Shown here: in pieces, positions 16,426 to 25,125 of the stretch | Layout: every line of letters begins with the position of its first letter | Position numbering within the stretch: position 1 is the stretch's first letter | Origin: an uncultured Francisella sp. | Lineage (GTDB): Bacteria > Pseudomonadota > Gammaproteobacteria > Burkholderiales > Neisseriaceae | Direction of reading: 5' to 3' | Assembly (NCBI GenBank): GCA_943913135.1 | Contig: CALTVE010000004.1 | Location: 1-55,017, forward strand | Length of the DNA stretch: 55,017 bases | Position numbers and translations under genes: made by a program | Notes under the pieces: model-generated | Told to the model about the DNA's origin: nothing | What the model saw: only the letters and a program-made list of their open reading frames with translations | Databases searched by the model: none

Positions 16426-16992
16426 ATGAGCTTTATTTCTAAACTGAAAGAGAAAACAATAAAAGTAAAACGCTCCTTGAAAGGAAACGACGACTTAAAA
16501 AAGGAATGGGATAAACTTAAAACCCAAAGCAAACACTTTTTTAAAAAAGACGTCGCTCAACTGAAAAAACAAATTGATCAATTAGAAAAATTTCTTAAAC
16601 AAAGTCAACAGGAAAACAGGGAGGCGCTCCAAGAGAACCAAGAAGAAGCCAATGCTGAATTAAAAAAAGTTGAAGCCCAGATAGATGCTCTAGGAAAATC
16701 GTTAAAAAATTTATTTAAAACCGGCACAGAAGAGTTAGGCGCTTATTTCAAAAAGAATAAACCCGATTGGCAGACGGTGCGTAAAGATACGCAAAAGGAA
16801 TTGCAATATCTAAAAAATGCCCTCAAAAATACAGAAAAAACGATTAGCAACAGTCAACAGTACGAAGATTTACAGAGAGCACTCAATCAACTTAAAGAGA
16901 AAATTGAACGTTTTTTCTCCCCCCCTGAAGCCCCTCCGCAAGCAAAAGAAACAGATAGCGAAGATTCATCTTCACAGGGGGAAGATCGGTAA
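16426..16992 (+). CDS. Charged coiled-coil protein, function unknown
   Basis: 188 residues, extremely rich in Lys, Glu and Gln, with heptad patterning through most of residues 30-165 and a Pro/Ser/Asp-rich acidic tail. No signal peptide, membrane segment or catalytic motif is visible, so it is probably a cytoplasmic structural or adaptor protein. I do not recognise a family. The ATG at 16426 has GGAG nine bases upstream, and TATAAT at 16389-16394 could serve as its -10 box. Its 3' end overlaps the convergent amidase gene by 21 bases, so the two transcripts are antisense there. Confidence 0.75.
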   Translation: MSFISKLKEKTIKVKRSLKGNDDLKKEWDKLKTQSKHFFKKDVAQLKKQIDQLEKFLKQSQQENREALQENQEEANAELKKVEAQIDALGKSLKNLFKTGTEELGAYFKKNKPDWQTVRKDTQKELQYLKNALKNTEKTISNSQQYEDLQRALNQLKEKIERFFSPPEAPPQAKETDSEDSSSQGEDR

Positions 16993-17778
16993 TTTTTGTC
17001 TGATGGCCTTTAAATAATCAGGGTCCAAGGTCGCATAAACAACATCATTTCCTTCTTTAGCCTGAGCAAGCACCGCGCCCCAGGGATCAACGATCATGCT
17101 GCGTCCATAGGTGCGGCGACCGTTATCATGGGTCCCCCCTTGCGCTGCTGCTAACACATAAACCTGGTTTTCAATCGCACGGGAGCGCACTAAAATTTCC
17201 CAATGCGCTTGACCTGTTTCATAGGTAAAGGCTGCAGGCAGAACCAAGACTTCAAAAGGGTGGGCATTAAAAAAGAAATCAGCAAAACGCACATCAAAGC
17301 AAAGAGCTTCGATAACCTGCCAGCTATCTACTTCCAAACGTTTAGGCCCAAACCCCTGTCCTGGCATAATCGTCGTACTTTCTAAATAACTTTCTCGTTC
17401 CCCTCGATAATTAAAAAGATGAATTTTGTCATACCGCCCTTTCAGTGTTCCCTGCGGAGAAAAGGTTAACAAACTATTGTAAATTTTTCCTTTTTCCGGT
17501 GATCGCAAAGAAATACTACCGGCAAATAGGGTAAGATTAAATTTTTTTGCCCACTCTTTTAATCGATTTTGCAGAGGGCCTTCCCCTTCATCTTCGCCAA
17601 TGGAAACTTTATCCTGCTCCTGTTTTCCTATCAAGGGCCAATATTCAGGTAGCACCGCCCATTGTGCCCCTTCTTTGCTGGCCTGATGCAAAAGTTTTTC
17701 TGCCAGAAGGCAATTTTCTTCTACCCGGGGAGAAGATACCATTTGAATGACAGCTACTTTAACTTTTTTCGCGGCCAT
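16972..17778 (-). CDS. Nitrilase-family amidase (Nit/deaminated glutathione amidase-like)
   Basis: 268 residues, carbon-nitrogen hydrolase fold. The catalytic triad is Glu45 (LPEYW), Lys118 (GRYDKIHLF) and Cys160 (LCFDVRF). The pattern and size match the Nit1/Nit2 group, which hydrolyses deaminated glutathione or omega-amides and serves metabolite repair; a different small amide substrate is possible. The ATG at 17778 is preceded by GAGG at good spacing and lies directly behind the lptG stop, so it is probably the last gene of an lptF-lptG-amidase operon. Confidence 0.87.
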   Translation of the reverse strand: MAAKKVKVAVIQMVSSPRVEENCLLAEKLLHQASKEGAQWAVLPEYWPLIGKQEQDKVSIGEDEGEGPLQNRLKEWAKKFNLTLFAGSISLRSPEKGKIYNSLLTFSPQGTLKGRYDKIHLFNYRGERESYLESTTIMPGQGFGPKRLEVDSWQVIEALCFDVRFADFFFNAHPFEVLVLPAAFTYETGQAHWEILVRSRAIENQVYVLAAAQGGTHDNGRRTYGRSMIVDPWGAVLAQAKEGNDVVYATLDPDYLKAIRQKLPIFPL

Positions 17779-17779
17779 A

Positions 17780-18865
17780 TTATGCCCTCAAACGCCCTCT
17801 TTCTTGGTAGTAAAGTACCACCCATAAGGCAATATAAAATATTAAGGTCGGCAACACAGCACTGATCAAAGGAGGAAGAAAGGTTAAATCTGTGAAAAAA
17901 CTAAAAAAACGCAAGAAGAAAAAATAGGTCACGCCCACTAAAATACTTAACACCAGTTTTAAACCTTCATTGCTATAGCGACTGATTAAAGGGGTAAACA
18001 CTAAGGCAATTAACACCATCACTCCAAGCGCAAAGGGATAAAAAAACTTTTTCCACAAAGTTAACTCATAATCGATCACTTTTTGTTGATTGCGCTTTAG
18101 ATAGTTAATGTAAGAATGCAAGTTTTTTATCGATAGGTCCGTTGGCTTACTGAGTAGAACACTCAATAAATCCATATTAAAATCTGGATGCCAGATTTCT
18201 TCACTGTGGGTATTTTTTTCAATCATCCGGGGAGAAAAATGTATATTACTGATTCCTTCTAAGCGCCACGTGTTGTGCCCTAAATAAACCCCCCTTAAAG
18301 AATATTTAATATTTTTTAGTTCATTGTCTTCATCCAGCTGATAGCGCAAAACGTTTTTCAAGCTATAATCAGGCAAAACCTGCCATAGCTCAACAATTTC
18401 GCCTTTTGATTTTACCCACACATTATGCTTACCCAATAGACTCACTTTATTGGTTTTAGTCCTCACCAGCATTTGTTGAGATAATTTGGCCGAAGGCATT
18501 AACAAGTATTCACCAATAGCAAAACTGACACCCCCCATCATCATTGCAAACAGCCACATAAGCAGGGCCATGCGAAATAGAGAAATACCGTTGACGCGCA
18601 TCACTACATATTCATAGTTACGTACGAAACGCATTAACGCAATCGCTGAACCTACCAAAATCACCAAAGGCGCCATTTGATAGATGTAAAAAGGAACCCG
18701 TACCAGAATATATTGCAAAAGAAGAATAATACCTTGCATATCCTTAACTAAATCACCCGCTATCATGAGCGCATCTATCAGAGCATACAGAATAATACAC
18801 GCCAGTAGTACTAAAGCATTTACGCTGAATAAGCTTAGGAAAATATAGCGGTAAAGTTTTTTCAT
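17780..18865 (-). CDS. lptG: LPS export ABC transporter permease LptG
   Basis: 361 residues, YjgP/YjgQ family. With LptF and the ATPase LptB2 it extracts lipopolysaccharide from the inner membrane and passes it to LptC and the periplasmic bridge. Three N-terminal membrane segments (about 7-115), a periplasmic jellyroll-like domain (about 130-265) and three C-terminal segments (about 270-355) give the expected layout. The ATG overlaps the lptF stop by four bases (ATGA), so translation is coupled. lptB, lptC and lptA are not in the window, as is usual. Confidence 0.94.
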   Translation of the reverse strand: MKKLYRYIFLSLFSVNALVLLACIILYALIDALMIAGDLVKDMQGIILLLQYILVRVPFYIYQMAPLVILVGSAIALMRFVRNYEYVVMRVNGISLFRMALLMWLFAMMMGGVSFAIGEYLLMPSAKLSQQMLVRTKTNKVSLLGKHNVWVKSKGEIVELWQVLPDYSLKNVLRYQLDEDNELKNIKYSLRGVYLGHNTWRLEGISNIHFSPRMIEKNTHSEEIWHPDFNMDLLSVLLSKPTDLSIKNLHSYINYLKRNQQKVIDYELTLWKKFFYPFALGVMVLIALVFTPLISRYSNEGLKLVLSILVGVTYFFFLRFFSFFTDLTFLPPLISAVLPTLIFYIALWVVLYYQERGRLRA

Positions 18866-19974
18866 TCCTTAAGTCTTCCCTGATTTTTGAAGAGACAAGA
18901 AAAACCTCCTTGAGGCCATTGGCGATAATAAAATAAAAAGATAACTGCCAACGCTAAAATCGTTGGCATTATCAAAACCCCCCCCCAAAAGCCTACCGTC
19001 CCTCTGGCGATTAGACTGCGCATAAGAATGAGCCCATTTTGATAGAAGAAAAAAATTAATAGGGCAATGACCAAGTTATAGTTGCGTACCGACCTGGTTC
19101 CAACGTAGGAAAGAGCAATCGCTAAACACGCCAGCAGTAAGGTCGCAATGGGTAAAGAAAGACGCCACATCAGTTCGCTTTTAAGTATTCTGTCTTTACT
19201 ATGCCATAATGTAAGCGTAGGTAATTCGTGACGCCGATCGTATAAACCTTGCGAATTATTCGCCTGCTGATTTTTAGCCAAAGAATAGTGTACGTTAGGG
19301 ATAGTAAACACGGTAAAATCAGCTTCTGTGGGTCGTCCTAAATATCGTTTAATGCCTTGTAAGGTAATTTTTACGCCGCTTGATCCTAAAGCCACTTTCC
19401 CTTCTCTGGCTAAAGTGAGTTCTAATTTGCCCGTTTCTTTATTGACAATATGGCTAAAAAAACCAGTGATTTTGCGGCTGTGGGTCTCAAATTTATCGAC
19501 AAAAATCACTCCTCCAGGGACAGGGATAAAGACTCCCGGTTCTAAAAAATTAAGCGTTGGCTGACTGCGTAAGAAATCAACATACTGAGTATTTTTTTCA
19601 TGCACCTTAGGGATTAAAAAAAGCGTTAATAACAAAAGTAAGATTACAAACGGCACCGTCACCGCCAACACAGGGCTGATCCAACGACTTAAGGATAAGC
19701 CATTACTAAGCCATACCACCATGGCACTGTCTTTCCAATAACGGGTAAAGACCGTCAATACAGCAATAAAACAGGTTGTGCATAAAAGAAGGGGCATAAA
19801 GCCCATAGTTGCCACCCCGAGGGCGGAACCAAATAAATCAAAAGACATGTTGCCACGACCCACTTGTCCCAAGAGATTGATAAATTGAATGGAAAAAAGT
19901 ACCGCTAAAAGAATAAGAAAAATAATTACAGAATAGACTGCCAATTCTTTAATGGCTTGTTTTTTATAGATCAT
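18862..19974 (-). CDS. lptF: LPS export ABC transporter permease LptF
   Basis: 370 residues, partner of LptG in the LptB2FG complex. It has the same three-plus-three membrane layout with a central periplasmic domain (about 120-255). I chose the ATG at 19974 (MIYKKQAIKE), which matches the family N-terminus; the open frame extends 12 codons upstream to 20010 without homology. No good ribosome-binding site is visible for either. It is divergent from pepA, an order seen in many proteobacteria, and the two promoters share about 100 bases. Confidence 0.93.
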   Translation of the reverse strand: MIYKKQAIKELAVYSVIIFLILLAVLFSIQFINLLGQVGRGNMSFDLFGSALGVATMGFMPLLLCTTCFIAVLTVFTRYWKDSAMVVWLSNGLSLSRWISPVLAVTVPFVILLLLLTLFLIPKVHEKNTQYVDFLRSQPTLNFLEPGVFIPVPGGVIFVDKFETHSRKITGFFSHIVNKETGKLELTLAREGKVALGSSGVKITLQGIKRYLGRPTEADFTVFTIPNVHYSLAKNQQANNSQGLYDRRHELPTLTLWHSKDRILKSELMWRLSLPIATLLLACLAIALSYVGTRSVRNYNLVIALLIFFFYQNGLILMRSLIARGTVGFWGGVLIMPTILALAVIFLFYYRQWPQGGFSCLFKNQGRLKE

Positions 19975-20079
19975 AAAGAATTTTGTATCCTGCTGACTGA
20001 CGCCGCACACTAAACTGCTTGTGTTAAAATTAGCGTTTGCGTCTCTACATTAATTTACGTACCTAGGAAAGTGACCCAA

Positions 20080-21555
20080 ATGAATTTCAGCTTATTGACT
20101 ACTCCTAATCAAGCCGCACCTTGCGATGACGAAGTACAATGCTTTCTTTTATCTGTGACTAATTTAGAACAAGCAAAGAGCAATGAGCATTTATCCAAAA
20201 TTTTTCCATTATTACAGAAAAAAGGCAATAAACCAAACACCCTTCTTTCTTTTTATCAACAGGAAACACCTTTTACTTTATTAACCGTAGACAGTCAACA
20301 ATTAACGGCCTACCCGAGTCCCAAAGGTTTCACTAGGCTCTTCCAGGAAGTGCAAAACTTTGCAAAAAGCAAAGCTCGTGTTCATTTTATCGGCTTTAAC
20401 GCGGCAGAAGTCAATGACTTAATCGCCTTTTTGATACGGGAATGGAGTGACTTTGTTTATCGTTTTAATCACTATCAGAAAAAGGATACCACCCAGGCTA
20501 AGGATCCATCCCATCTGCAATTCATCGTTGAAGAAGAAAGTGATCTAATTAAAAAAACTTTGAAAAAAGCCCAAGTATTGGCTAAATACATGAAAAAAGC
20601 GAAAGATCTAGAAAATTCGCCCGCTAACCTCTGTACTCCTAAAGATTTGGCCCATTTTGCGCGTAAAGAAGCTCAACAATTAGGTATTAAATACGACATT
20701 TTCACCGGTGATCAAATTAAAGAAATCGGTTTACACTCCTTTCTGTCGGTCGCTAAAGGCAGCGAAGAAGCACCTTACTTTGTTACTTTGCATTATGAAG
20801 GTGCTTCTAACAAAGAAGAAGCGCCTGTAGTGTTGGTAGGCAAAGGAATTACTTTTGATAGCGGCGGTATTTCTTTAAAACCGCGCACTGGCATGGAAGA
20901 AATGAAATATGACATGTGCGGGGCGGCCACCGTGATCAACACTTTATTCGCGGCAGCAGAATTAAAATTACCTATCAATGTAGTCGCGCTCGTTCCTACT
21001 TGCGAAAATATGCCTTCTGGTCGCGCCAATAAACCGGGTGATGTTGTAAAAAGCCTGAAAGGCTTATCCATAGAAGTCATCAATACAGATGCTGAGGGGC
21101 GGTTAATTTTATGCGATGCCTTAACCTATGCTGAACGCTTTAAACCACAAGCGGTGATCGATGTCGCTACTTTGACAGGGGCTTGTGTCATCGCCTTAGG
21201 ACATAGCACGAGCGCAGTGATCGGTAGAGAGCAAGTGCTGATCGATGAATTGATGGCCCTTTCACAAAAAGCCCGTGACAAAATATGGCAACTGCCCTTA
21301 TGGAAAGAATATGGGGAAAATTTGGAAAGCAATTGCGCTGATTTAGCCAACGTAGGCCCCACCGGTGCTGCCGGCACCATCACTGCTGCCGCCTTTTTAT
21401 CGCATTTTATCGATGAAGCCATCCCTTGGGCTCATATTGATATTGCTGGAACTGGATGGAAACCTGGAGCACATAAACTAGGCACCGGCCGGCCCATTCC
21501 CTTGCTGTTGGCATTCTTGGAAAAACGTAGTCAGAAACAGTCACTCACGGACTAA
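20080..21555 (+). CDS. pepA: Cytosol (leucyl) aminopeptidase
   Basis: 491 residues, peptidase family M17. It removes N-terminal residues from peptides; the E. coli homologue also binds DNA in plasmid recombination. An N-terminal macro-like domain (1-165) precedes the catalytic domain. The two-metal site motifs GKGITFDSGG (about residues 254-263) and the family signature NTDAEGRL are intact. I chose the ATG at 20080 because AGGA lies 11 bases upstream; the in-frame GTG at 20071 is only two bases from that site. A strong terminator overlaps the end of the gene. Confidence 0.96.
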   Translation: MNFSLLTTPNQAAPCDDEVQCFLLSVTNLEQAKSNEHLSKIFPLLQKKGNKPNTLLSFYQQETPFTLLTVDSQQLTAYPSPKGFTRLFQEVQNFAKSKARVHFIGFNAAEVNDLIAFLIREWSDFVYRFNHYQKKDTTQAKDPSHLQFIVEEESDLIKKTLKKAQVLAKYMKKAKDLENSPANLCTPKDLAHFARKEAQQLGIKYDIFTGDQIKEIGLHSFLSVAKGSEEAPYFVTLHYEGASNKEEAPVVLVGKGITFDSGGISLKPRTGMEEMKYDMCGAATVINTLFAAAELKLPINVVALVPTCENMPSGRANKPGDVVKSLKGLSIEVINTDAEGRLILCDALTYAERFKPQAVIDVATLTGACVIALGHSTSAVIGREQVLIDELMALSQKARDKIWQLPLWKEYGENLESNCADLANVGPTGAAGTITAAAFLSHFIDEAIPWAHIDIAGTGWKPGAHKLGTGRPIPLLLAFLEKRSQKQSLTD

Positions 21556-21586
21556 AAAAGCGTGCCTAACCTAGGCACGCTTTTTT
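21554..21586. terminator. Bidirectional intrinsic terminator
   Basis: A 15-base perfect inverted repeat (AAAAAAGCGTGCCTA / TAGGCACGCTTTTTT) with a three-base loop lies between the convergent pepA and parvulin genes. Confidence 0.92.
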
Positions 21587-21607
21587 ATTTTTCAGCTGGT
21601 TGATCTT

Positions 21608-22492
21608 CTACCGATAGATTTTTACTTGATACTTCTGATTAAGTCGTTGTGATTCTTGCTTTAACTTCTGTTGGACCAAAGAATTACGGATAGAGTTTTT
21701 AATTTTGCTGTAAGAAGGAATAGTGACCGGTTTTCTATCGACTATGCCAATGATTAAATAGCGTTTACCATTAGGTAATGGTTTAGGAGTGAACTCCCCT
21801 TTTTTCAAACTCCGTACTGCCTCATAATATTGGGGGGATACGGCTTGTAAGTCTTTTAAATTGACGTAGTTGTTATATACTCCAGAATGACGTTTGCCAA
21901 GTGGATCTACAGTGAATTTTGCTGCCATCTTAGAAAAAGCCACCCCTTTTTTCAGCTCGGTTAAGGCTTTTTGCGCCGCCTTCTCACTATCGGTAACAAT
22001 TTCGCCAATCTTCACTTGATCACTACCTTGATAGAAATCGCGAAATTTTTGATAGGCTGCTCGGATGTCGCTTTCACTCACTTTATGGGTTTCTAAAAAA
22101 TGCCAGGCATATACATCTGTTAAGATGACTTCCTTAAAAAAATTAAAGTCCTCTTTAAATCCTGGTTTATCCGCTACTTCATGCGCTTGCGCAACAGCAA
22201 GCGCCTCATTAACCCGATCTAGATAAGCGCGGCTTTTATCTAATCCCTGCTTTCTCGCTTCGCTCACCGCAATGTGTCGCGTGATTAATTTTTCTAATAC
22301 ATCCCTTTCCAACATCTTAGAACGTTTTATTTTTCCACCTGAATCTTTAACAATCAAATTCACCTGCTTATCTACTTCGCTGCTATCTATTGCGGTACTA
22401 CCCACCGTAGCCACAGTGCGGGCAGACACATTACCTACTAAAATGACTAAAAACAATGAGGCCAAATAATGTTTAATGAACTGTTTCTTCAT
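21608..22492 (-). CDS. Periplasmic parvulin-type peptidyl-prolyl isomerase
   Basis: 294 residues. A signal peptide (1-24, ending VSA) leads into a SurA-like N-terminal helical region (about 25-150), a parvulin rotamase domain (about 155-255; QVKIGEIVTDS, FSKMAAKFTVDPLGKRHSGVYNNYV) and a basic helical tail. It probably helps fold exported proteins; it resembles the cell-binding factor/PpiC-type proteins. The ribosome-binding site AGGAGGAG is excellent. It follows bolA by 14 bases, completing a yciB-bolA-parvulin operon that is, from memory, also found in Neisseria. The parvulin domain is slightly degenerate, so a chaperone role without isomerase activity is possible. Confidence 0.85.
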   Translation of the reverse strand: MKKQFIKHYLASLFLVILVGNVSARTVATVGSTAIDSSEVDKQVNLIVKDSGGKIKRSKMLERDVLEKLITRHIAVSEARKQGLDKSRAYLDRVNEALAVAQAHEVADKPGFKEDFNFFKEVILTDVYAWHFLETHKVSESDIRAAYQKFRDFYQGSDQVKIGEIVTDSEKAAQKALTELKKGVAFSKMAAKFTVDPLGKRHSGVYNNYVNLKDLQAVSPQYYEAVRSLKKGEFTPKPLPNGKRYLIIGIVDRKPVTIPSYSKIKNSIRNSLVQQKLKQESQRLNQKYQVKIYR

Positions 22493-22506
22493 ACACTCCT
22501 CCTAAG

Positions 22507-22797
22507 CTACTGATCCTTCGCTTTATTTCGCCACTCTTCTGGGGTAAAAAGATGTAGGACTAAAGCATGTATTTCTTTTTTAAGATAAGGGGCGAAGGCT
22601 TGATATACAAGACGATGACGTAGTAAACGTGCCTTATCGCGAAATAAGGGGCTGACAATAATTACAGCATAATGCACTCCATTATGGACATTTCCCTTAT
22701 GCCCTTTATGAGCCTGAGAAAAATCATTTAATTCCCAATGGGTCGCTTCTAAAGAAGCCAATACTTTGGCCAAAGTTTCTTGATTGAGACCACTCAC
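22507..22797 (-). CDS. BolA family protein
   Basis: 96 residues, the full length of the family. It shows the KH-like fold pattern: HKGHKGNVHNGVHYAVIIVSPLFRDKARLLRHRLVYQ carries the family core and a conserved His (VHYA region), and the C-terminal helix IHALVLHLFTPEEW is typical. BolA proteins pair with monothiol glutaredoxins in iron-sulphur cluster trafficking, or act as regulators. The ATG overlaps the yciB stop by four bases, so translation is coupled. I cannot separate BolA from the IbaG subgroup with certainty; position next to yciB favours the BolA/YrbA-type genes of betaproteobacteria. Confidence 0.9.
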   Translation of the reverse strand: MSGLNQETLAKVLASLEATHWELNDFSQAHKGHKGNVHNGVHYAVIIVSPLFRDKARLLRHRLVYQAFAPYLKKEIHALVLHLFTPEEWRNKAKDQ

Positions 22798-23351
22798 TTT
22801 TTATCAATCTTTCCTCTATGCTCTAATTTATTTAAGTACGGCCAGAGATAAACCCCCTGTAATAGAATAAAAAGTAAGAGTAAGGCAGTGGTACCAAAAG
22901 TTTTAAAGTTAACCCATCCGGCTAAAGAATAATGGTTAGCAACCCAAAGATTTAAAACACCTAAGAGTAAAAACCAAATAGCCCAAGCTAAGGTTAGCCG
23001 TGTCCACACGACAGTAGGTAGCGATACCTCGTTACTTCCGAATATTTGCAAGAAGTTTTTTTTACAGAGCAATCCTATGCCTAAAAGAAGAGAAAAAATC
23101 CAGTACAACACCGTCGGTTTCCATTTAATCCATATAGGATCATGTAGCCACAGAGTCGCCCCCCCAAAAATCATTACCAATGCCAAGCTTAACACTTGTA
23201 TCGCACTCAAGCGATGCTCGTGCCACCACGTATAAAAACCTTGCACCAGACCGCCTATCATCGCAGCCCCTGTGGCGGCATAAATATTGCGCGTTAGAAA
23301 AAATGTTGCAAAAAATAAAATAATTGACAGAAAATCCGCCAGCACCTTCAT
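22794..23351 (-). CDS. yciB: Inner-membrane septation protein YciB (IspZ)
   Basis: 185 residues with five or six hydrophobic segments spread along the chain. The YciB signatures are present: the N-terminal FLSIILFFATFFLTRNIYAATG, the central KWKPTVLYWIFS, and W-rich helices. The family affects cell envelope synthesis and septation in the inner membrane. AGAGG precedes the ATG. It is the first gene of a coupled yciB-bolA-parvulin run and starts 12 bases after the gap stop, so all four genes could share one transcript. Confidence 0.92.
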   Translation of the reverse strand: MKVLADFLSIILFFATFFLTRNIYAATGAAMIGGLVQGFYTWWHEHRLSAIQVLSLALVMIFGGATLWLHDPIWIKWKPTVLYWIFSLLLGIGLLCKKNFLQIFGSNEVSLPTVVWTRLTLAWAIWFLLLGVLNLWVANHYSLAGWVNFKTFGTTALLLLFILLQGVYLWPYLNKLEHRGKIDKK

Positions 23352-23363
23352 TGTGTCGACCTC

Positions 23364-24395
23364 TTAGGGTTCAGCCAGCTTAATATTAAACAACGCTGCT
23401 GCAGTGCGCAACATTTGACAGCTAAAACCCCATTCGTTGTCATACCAAGCCAGAACTTTAACAAAATTACCCCCAATTACTTTGGTCAGGGTTGCATCGA
23501 AAATAGAAGCATAGCTTGTGTGATTAAAATCAGAAGATACTAAGGGCTTTGTGCTGTAATATAAAATGCCTTTTAAAGAACTTTCTGCTGCTTCTTTTAC
23601 AATAGCGTTGATTTCTTCCTTAGTCGTATCGCGACTTGCTTCAAAACTCAAGTCCGTCAGAGATACGTTGGGGGTAGGCACACGGATCGCTAAACCATCT
23701 AACTTTCTTTTTAAGGAAGGAATCACTAAGCCAATGGCCTCTGCTGCTCCCGTTTTAGTCGGAACTAAATTATCCGCTGCCCCACGCGCTCGGCGCAAAT
23801 CCCGATGCCGAGGCCGGGCATCTAAAAGATTTTGATCTTGGGTATAGGCATGGACCGTGGTCATTAATCCCTTATTAATCCCCACTTTTTCCTGCAGGGG
23901 CTGAATCATGGGCGCTAAACAGTTAGTGGTGCAAGAAGCATTCGAGATAACAGTCATATCAGACCGTAATTGGTCATCATTCACCCCATAAACAATCGTA
24001 GCATCCACATCTTTTCCACCCGGTGCAGAAATCAGCACCTTCTTGGCCCCTTGCTGTAAATGAATACTAGCTTCGGCTTTGGTTTTAAAGGCCCCCGTAC
24101 ATTCCATAACCAGATCAACGCCTAGCTTCGCCCAGGGTAAGGTTTTAGGATCACGGGTAAAAAATAAGGGGATTTTGTCCTGACCTACCTGTAATTGGCC
24201 CCCTTTAAAAGAAACCGGCTGATTGAAGCGTCCATGAGTGGTGTCGTATTGGGTCAAGTGGGCAGTGATTTCTTCACCTCCAGAAGCGTTGATGGCCATG
24301 ATTTCAAATTGGTTACGCCAGTTTCGTTCATACACTGCACGCAACACTTGTCTGCCAATGCGGCCATATCCATTAATTGCTATCTTAACTGCCAT
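23364..24395 (-). CDS. gap: Glyceraldehyde-3-phosphate dehydrogenase, GapB-like
   Basis: 343 residues, complete. It interconverts glyceraldehyde-3-phosphate and 1,3-bisphosphoglycerate. The Rossmann motif NGYGRIGR (8-15), the catalytic Cys155 (NASCTTNC) and His182 (TTVHAYTQDQ) are intact. At the end of the second beta-strand the usual INDL, whose Asp binds the NAD ribose, reads INAS (35-38), as in Bacillus GapB, an NADP-preferring gluconeogenic enzyme. I therefore infer NADP(H) use or dual specificity. Erythrose-4-phosphate dehydrogenase is less likely because HAYTQDQ and RAAAD-type sequences follow the GAPDH pattern. fbp elsewhere in the window fits a gluconeogenic role. Confidence 0.92.
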   Translation of the reverse strand: MAVKIAINGYGRIGRQVLRAVYERNWRNQFEIMAINASGGEEITAHLTQYDTTHGRFNQPVSFKGGQLQVGQDKIPLFFTRDPKTLPWAKLGVDLVMECTGAFKTKAEASIHLQQGAKKVLISAPGGKDVDATIVYGVNDDQLRSDMTVISNASCTTNCLAPMIQPLQEKVGINKGLMTTVHAYTQDQNLLDARPRHRDLRRARGAADNLVPTKTGAAEAIGLVIPSLKRKLDGLAIRVPTPNVSLTDLSFEASRDTTKEEINAIVKEAAESSLKGILYYSTKPLVSSDFNHTSYASIFDATLTKVIGGNFVKVLAWYDNEWGFSCQMLRTAAALFNIKLAEP

Positions 24396-24416
24396 GCTGA
24401 TCTTTCTTTACAGGAA

Positions 24417-25124
24417 TTATGTACTTAACACAAATACGCAGGGCTCTTTACCTTGGAAAGGCCAAGGGTAGCGAGTCGCCCAATCTACCAAAAAATGGGT
24501 TTGAATACGTTCTCTGTCCCCGTGGGTTAAATTAAGGGCTAAAGTGAGCATTATATGCCCTGGCAGGCTTTGACGCAAAAGCTCTGCCAATGCCAGGTTT
24601 CGGTAAGGAGTCTCAATTAAAATTTGTGTTTCTTGATCTTTTAACAGAGCTCTTTTCATATCCATAAGTGCCTTCGACCTCTCTTGGGCAGAGAAAGGTA
24701 AGTAGCCACGAAAAGTAAATCTCTGTCCATTGCCGCCAGAGGCCATCAAAGCAAGCATTAGACTGGAAGGACCTACCAAAGGTTTAATGGTAAAACCATG
24801 TTCTGCTGCCAGCCGCACTACCGCTCCCCCAGGATCGGCCACACACGGTAAGCCCGCTTCACTTAATAAGCCTACCCTCTCTCCTTCTTCTAAGAAACTA
24901 AGCAGGCGGTTTTTATCTTCCTGGTTATATTTATTAAGCTGTAACAGTTTTAATTCTTGCACAGGGGCAGCTAAATCTACCATTTTTAAAGCGTTGCGAG
25001 CACTTTTAGCATTTTCAACAATAAAATAGCGTATATTTTTAATTTCTTTTTGTTGTTTAGATTCTAGCCAACATCCTTCCCTCCCAATACTCACTGGCAT
25101 AAGATATAATATTTTCGGCTTCAT
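24417..25124 (-). CDS. RsmI-like SAM-dependent methyltransferase (tetrapyrrole methylase fold)
   Basis: 235 residues. It belongs to the family of RsmI, which 2'-O-methylates C1402 of 16S rRNA: the LYLMPVSIG N-terminal loop, GLLSEAGLPCVADPG (SAM site) and PLVGPSSLMLALMASG match in order. The sequence is divergent: RsmI's PIGNLxD reads PVSIGREGCW and the C-terminal extension is missing. It is therefore probably the paralogue found next to maf in betaproteobacteria, whose substrate is unknown to me. I chose the ATG at 25124, one base after the maf stop; upstream in-frame codons lie inside maf. Confidence 0.82.
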   Translation of the reverse strand: MKPKILYLMPVSIGREGCWLESKQQKEIKNIRYFIVENAKSARNALKMVDLAAPVQELKLLQLNKYNQEDKNRLLSFLEEGERVGLLSEAGLPCVADPGGAVVRLAAEHGFTIKPLVGPSSLMLALMASGGNGQRFTFRGYLPFSAQERSKALMDMKRALLKDQETQILIETPYRNLALAELLRQSLPGHIMLTLALNLTHGDRERIQTHFLVDWATRYPWPFQGKEPCVFVLST

Positions 25125-25125
25125 T

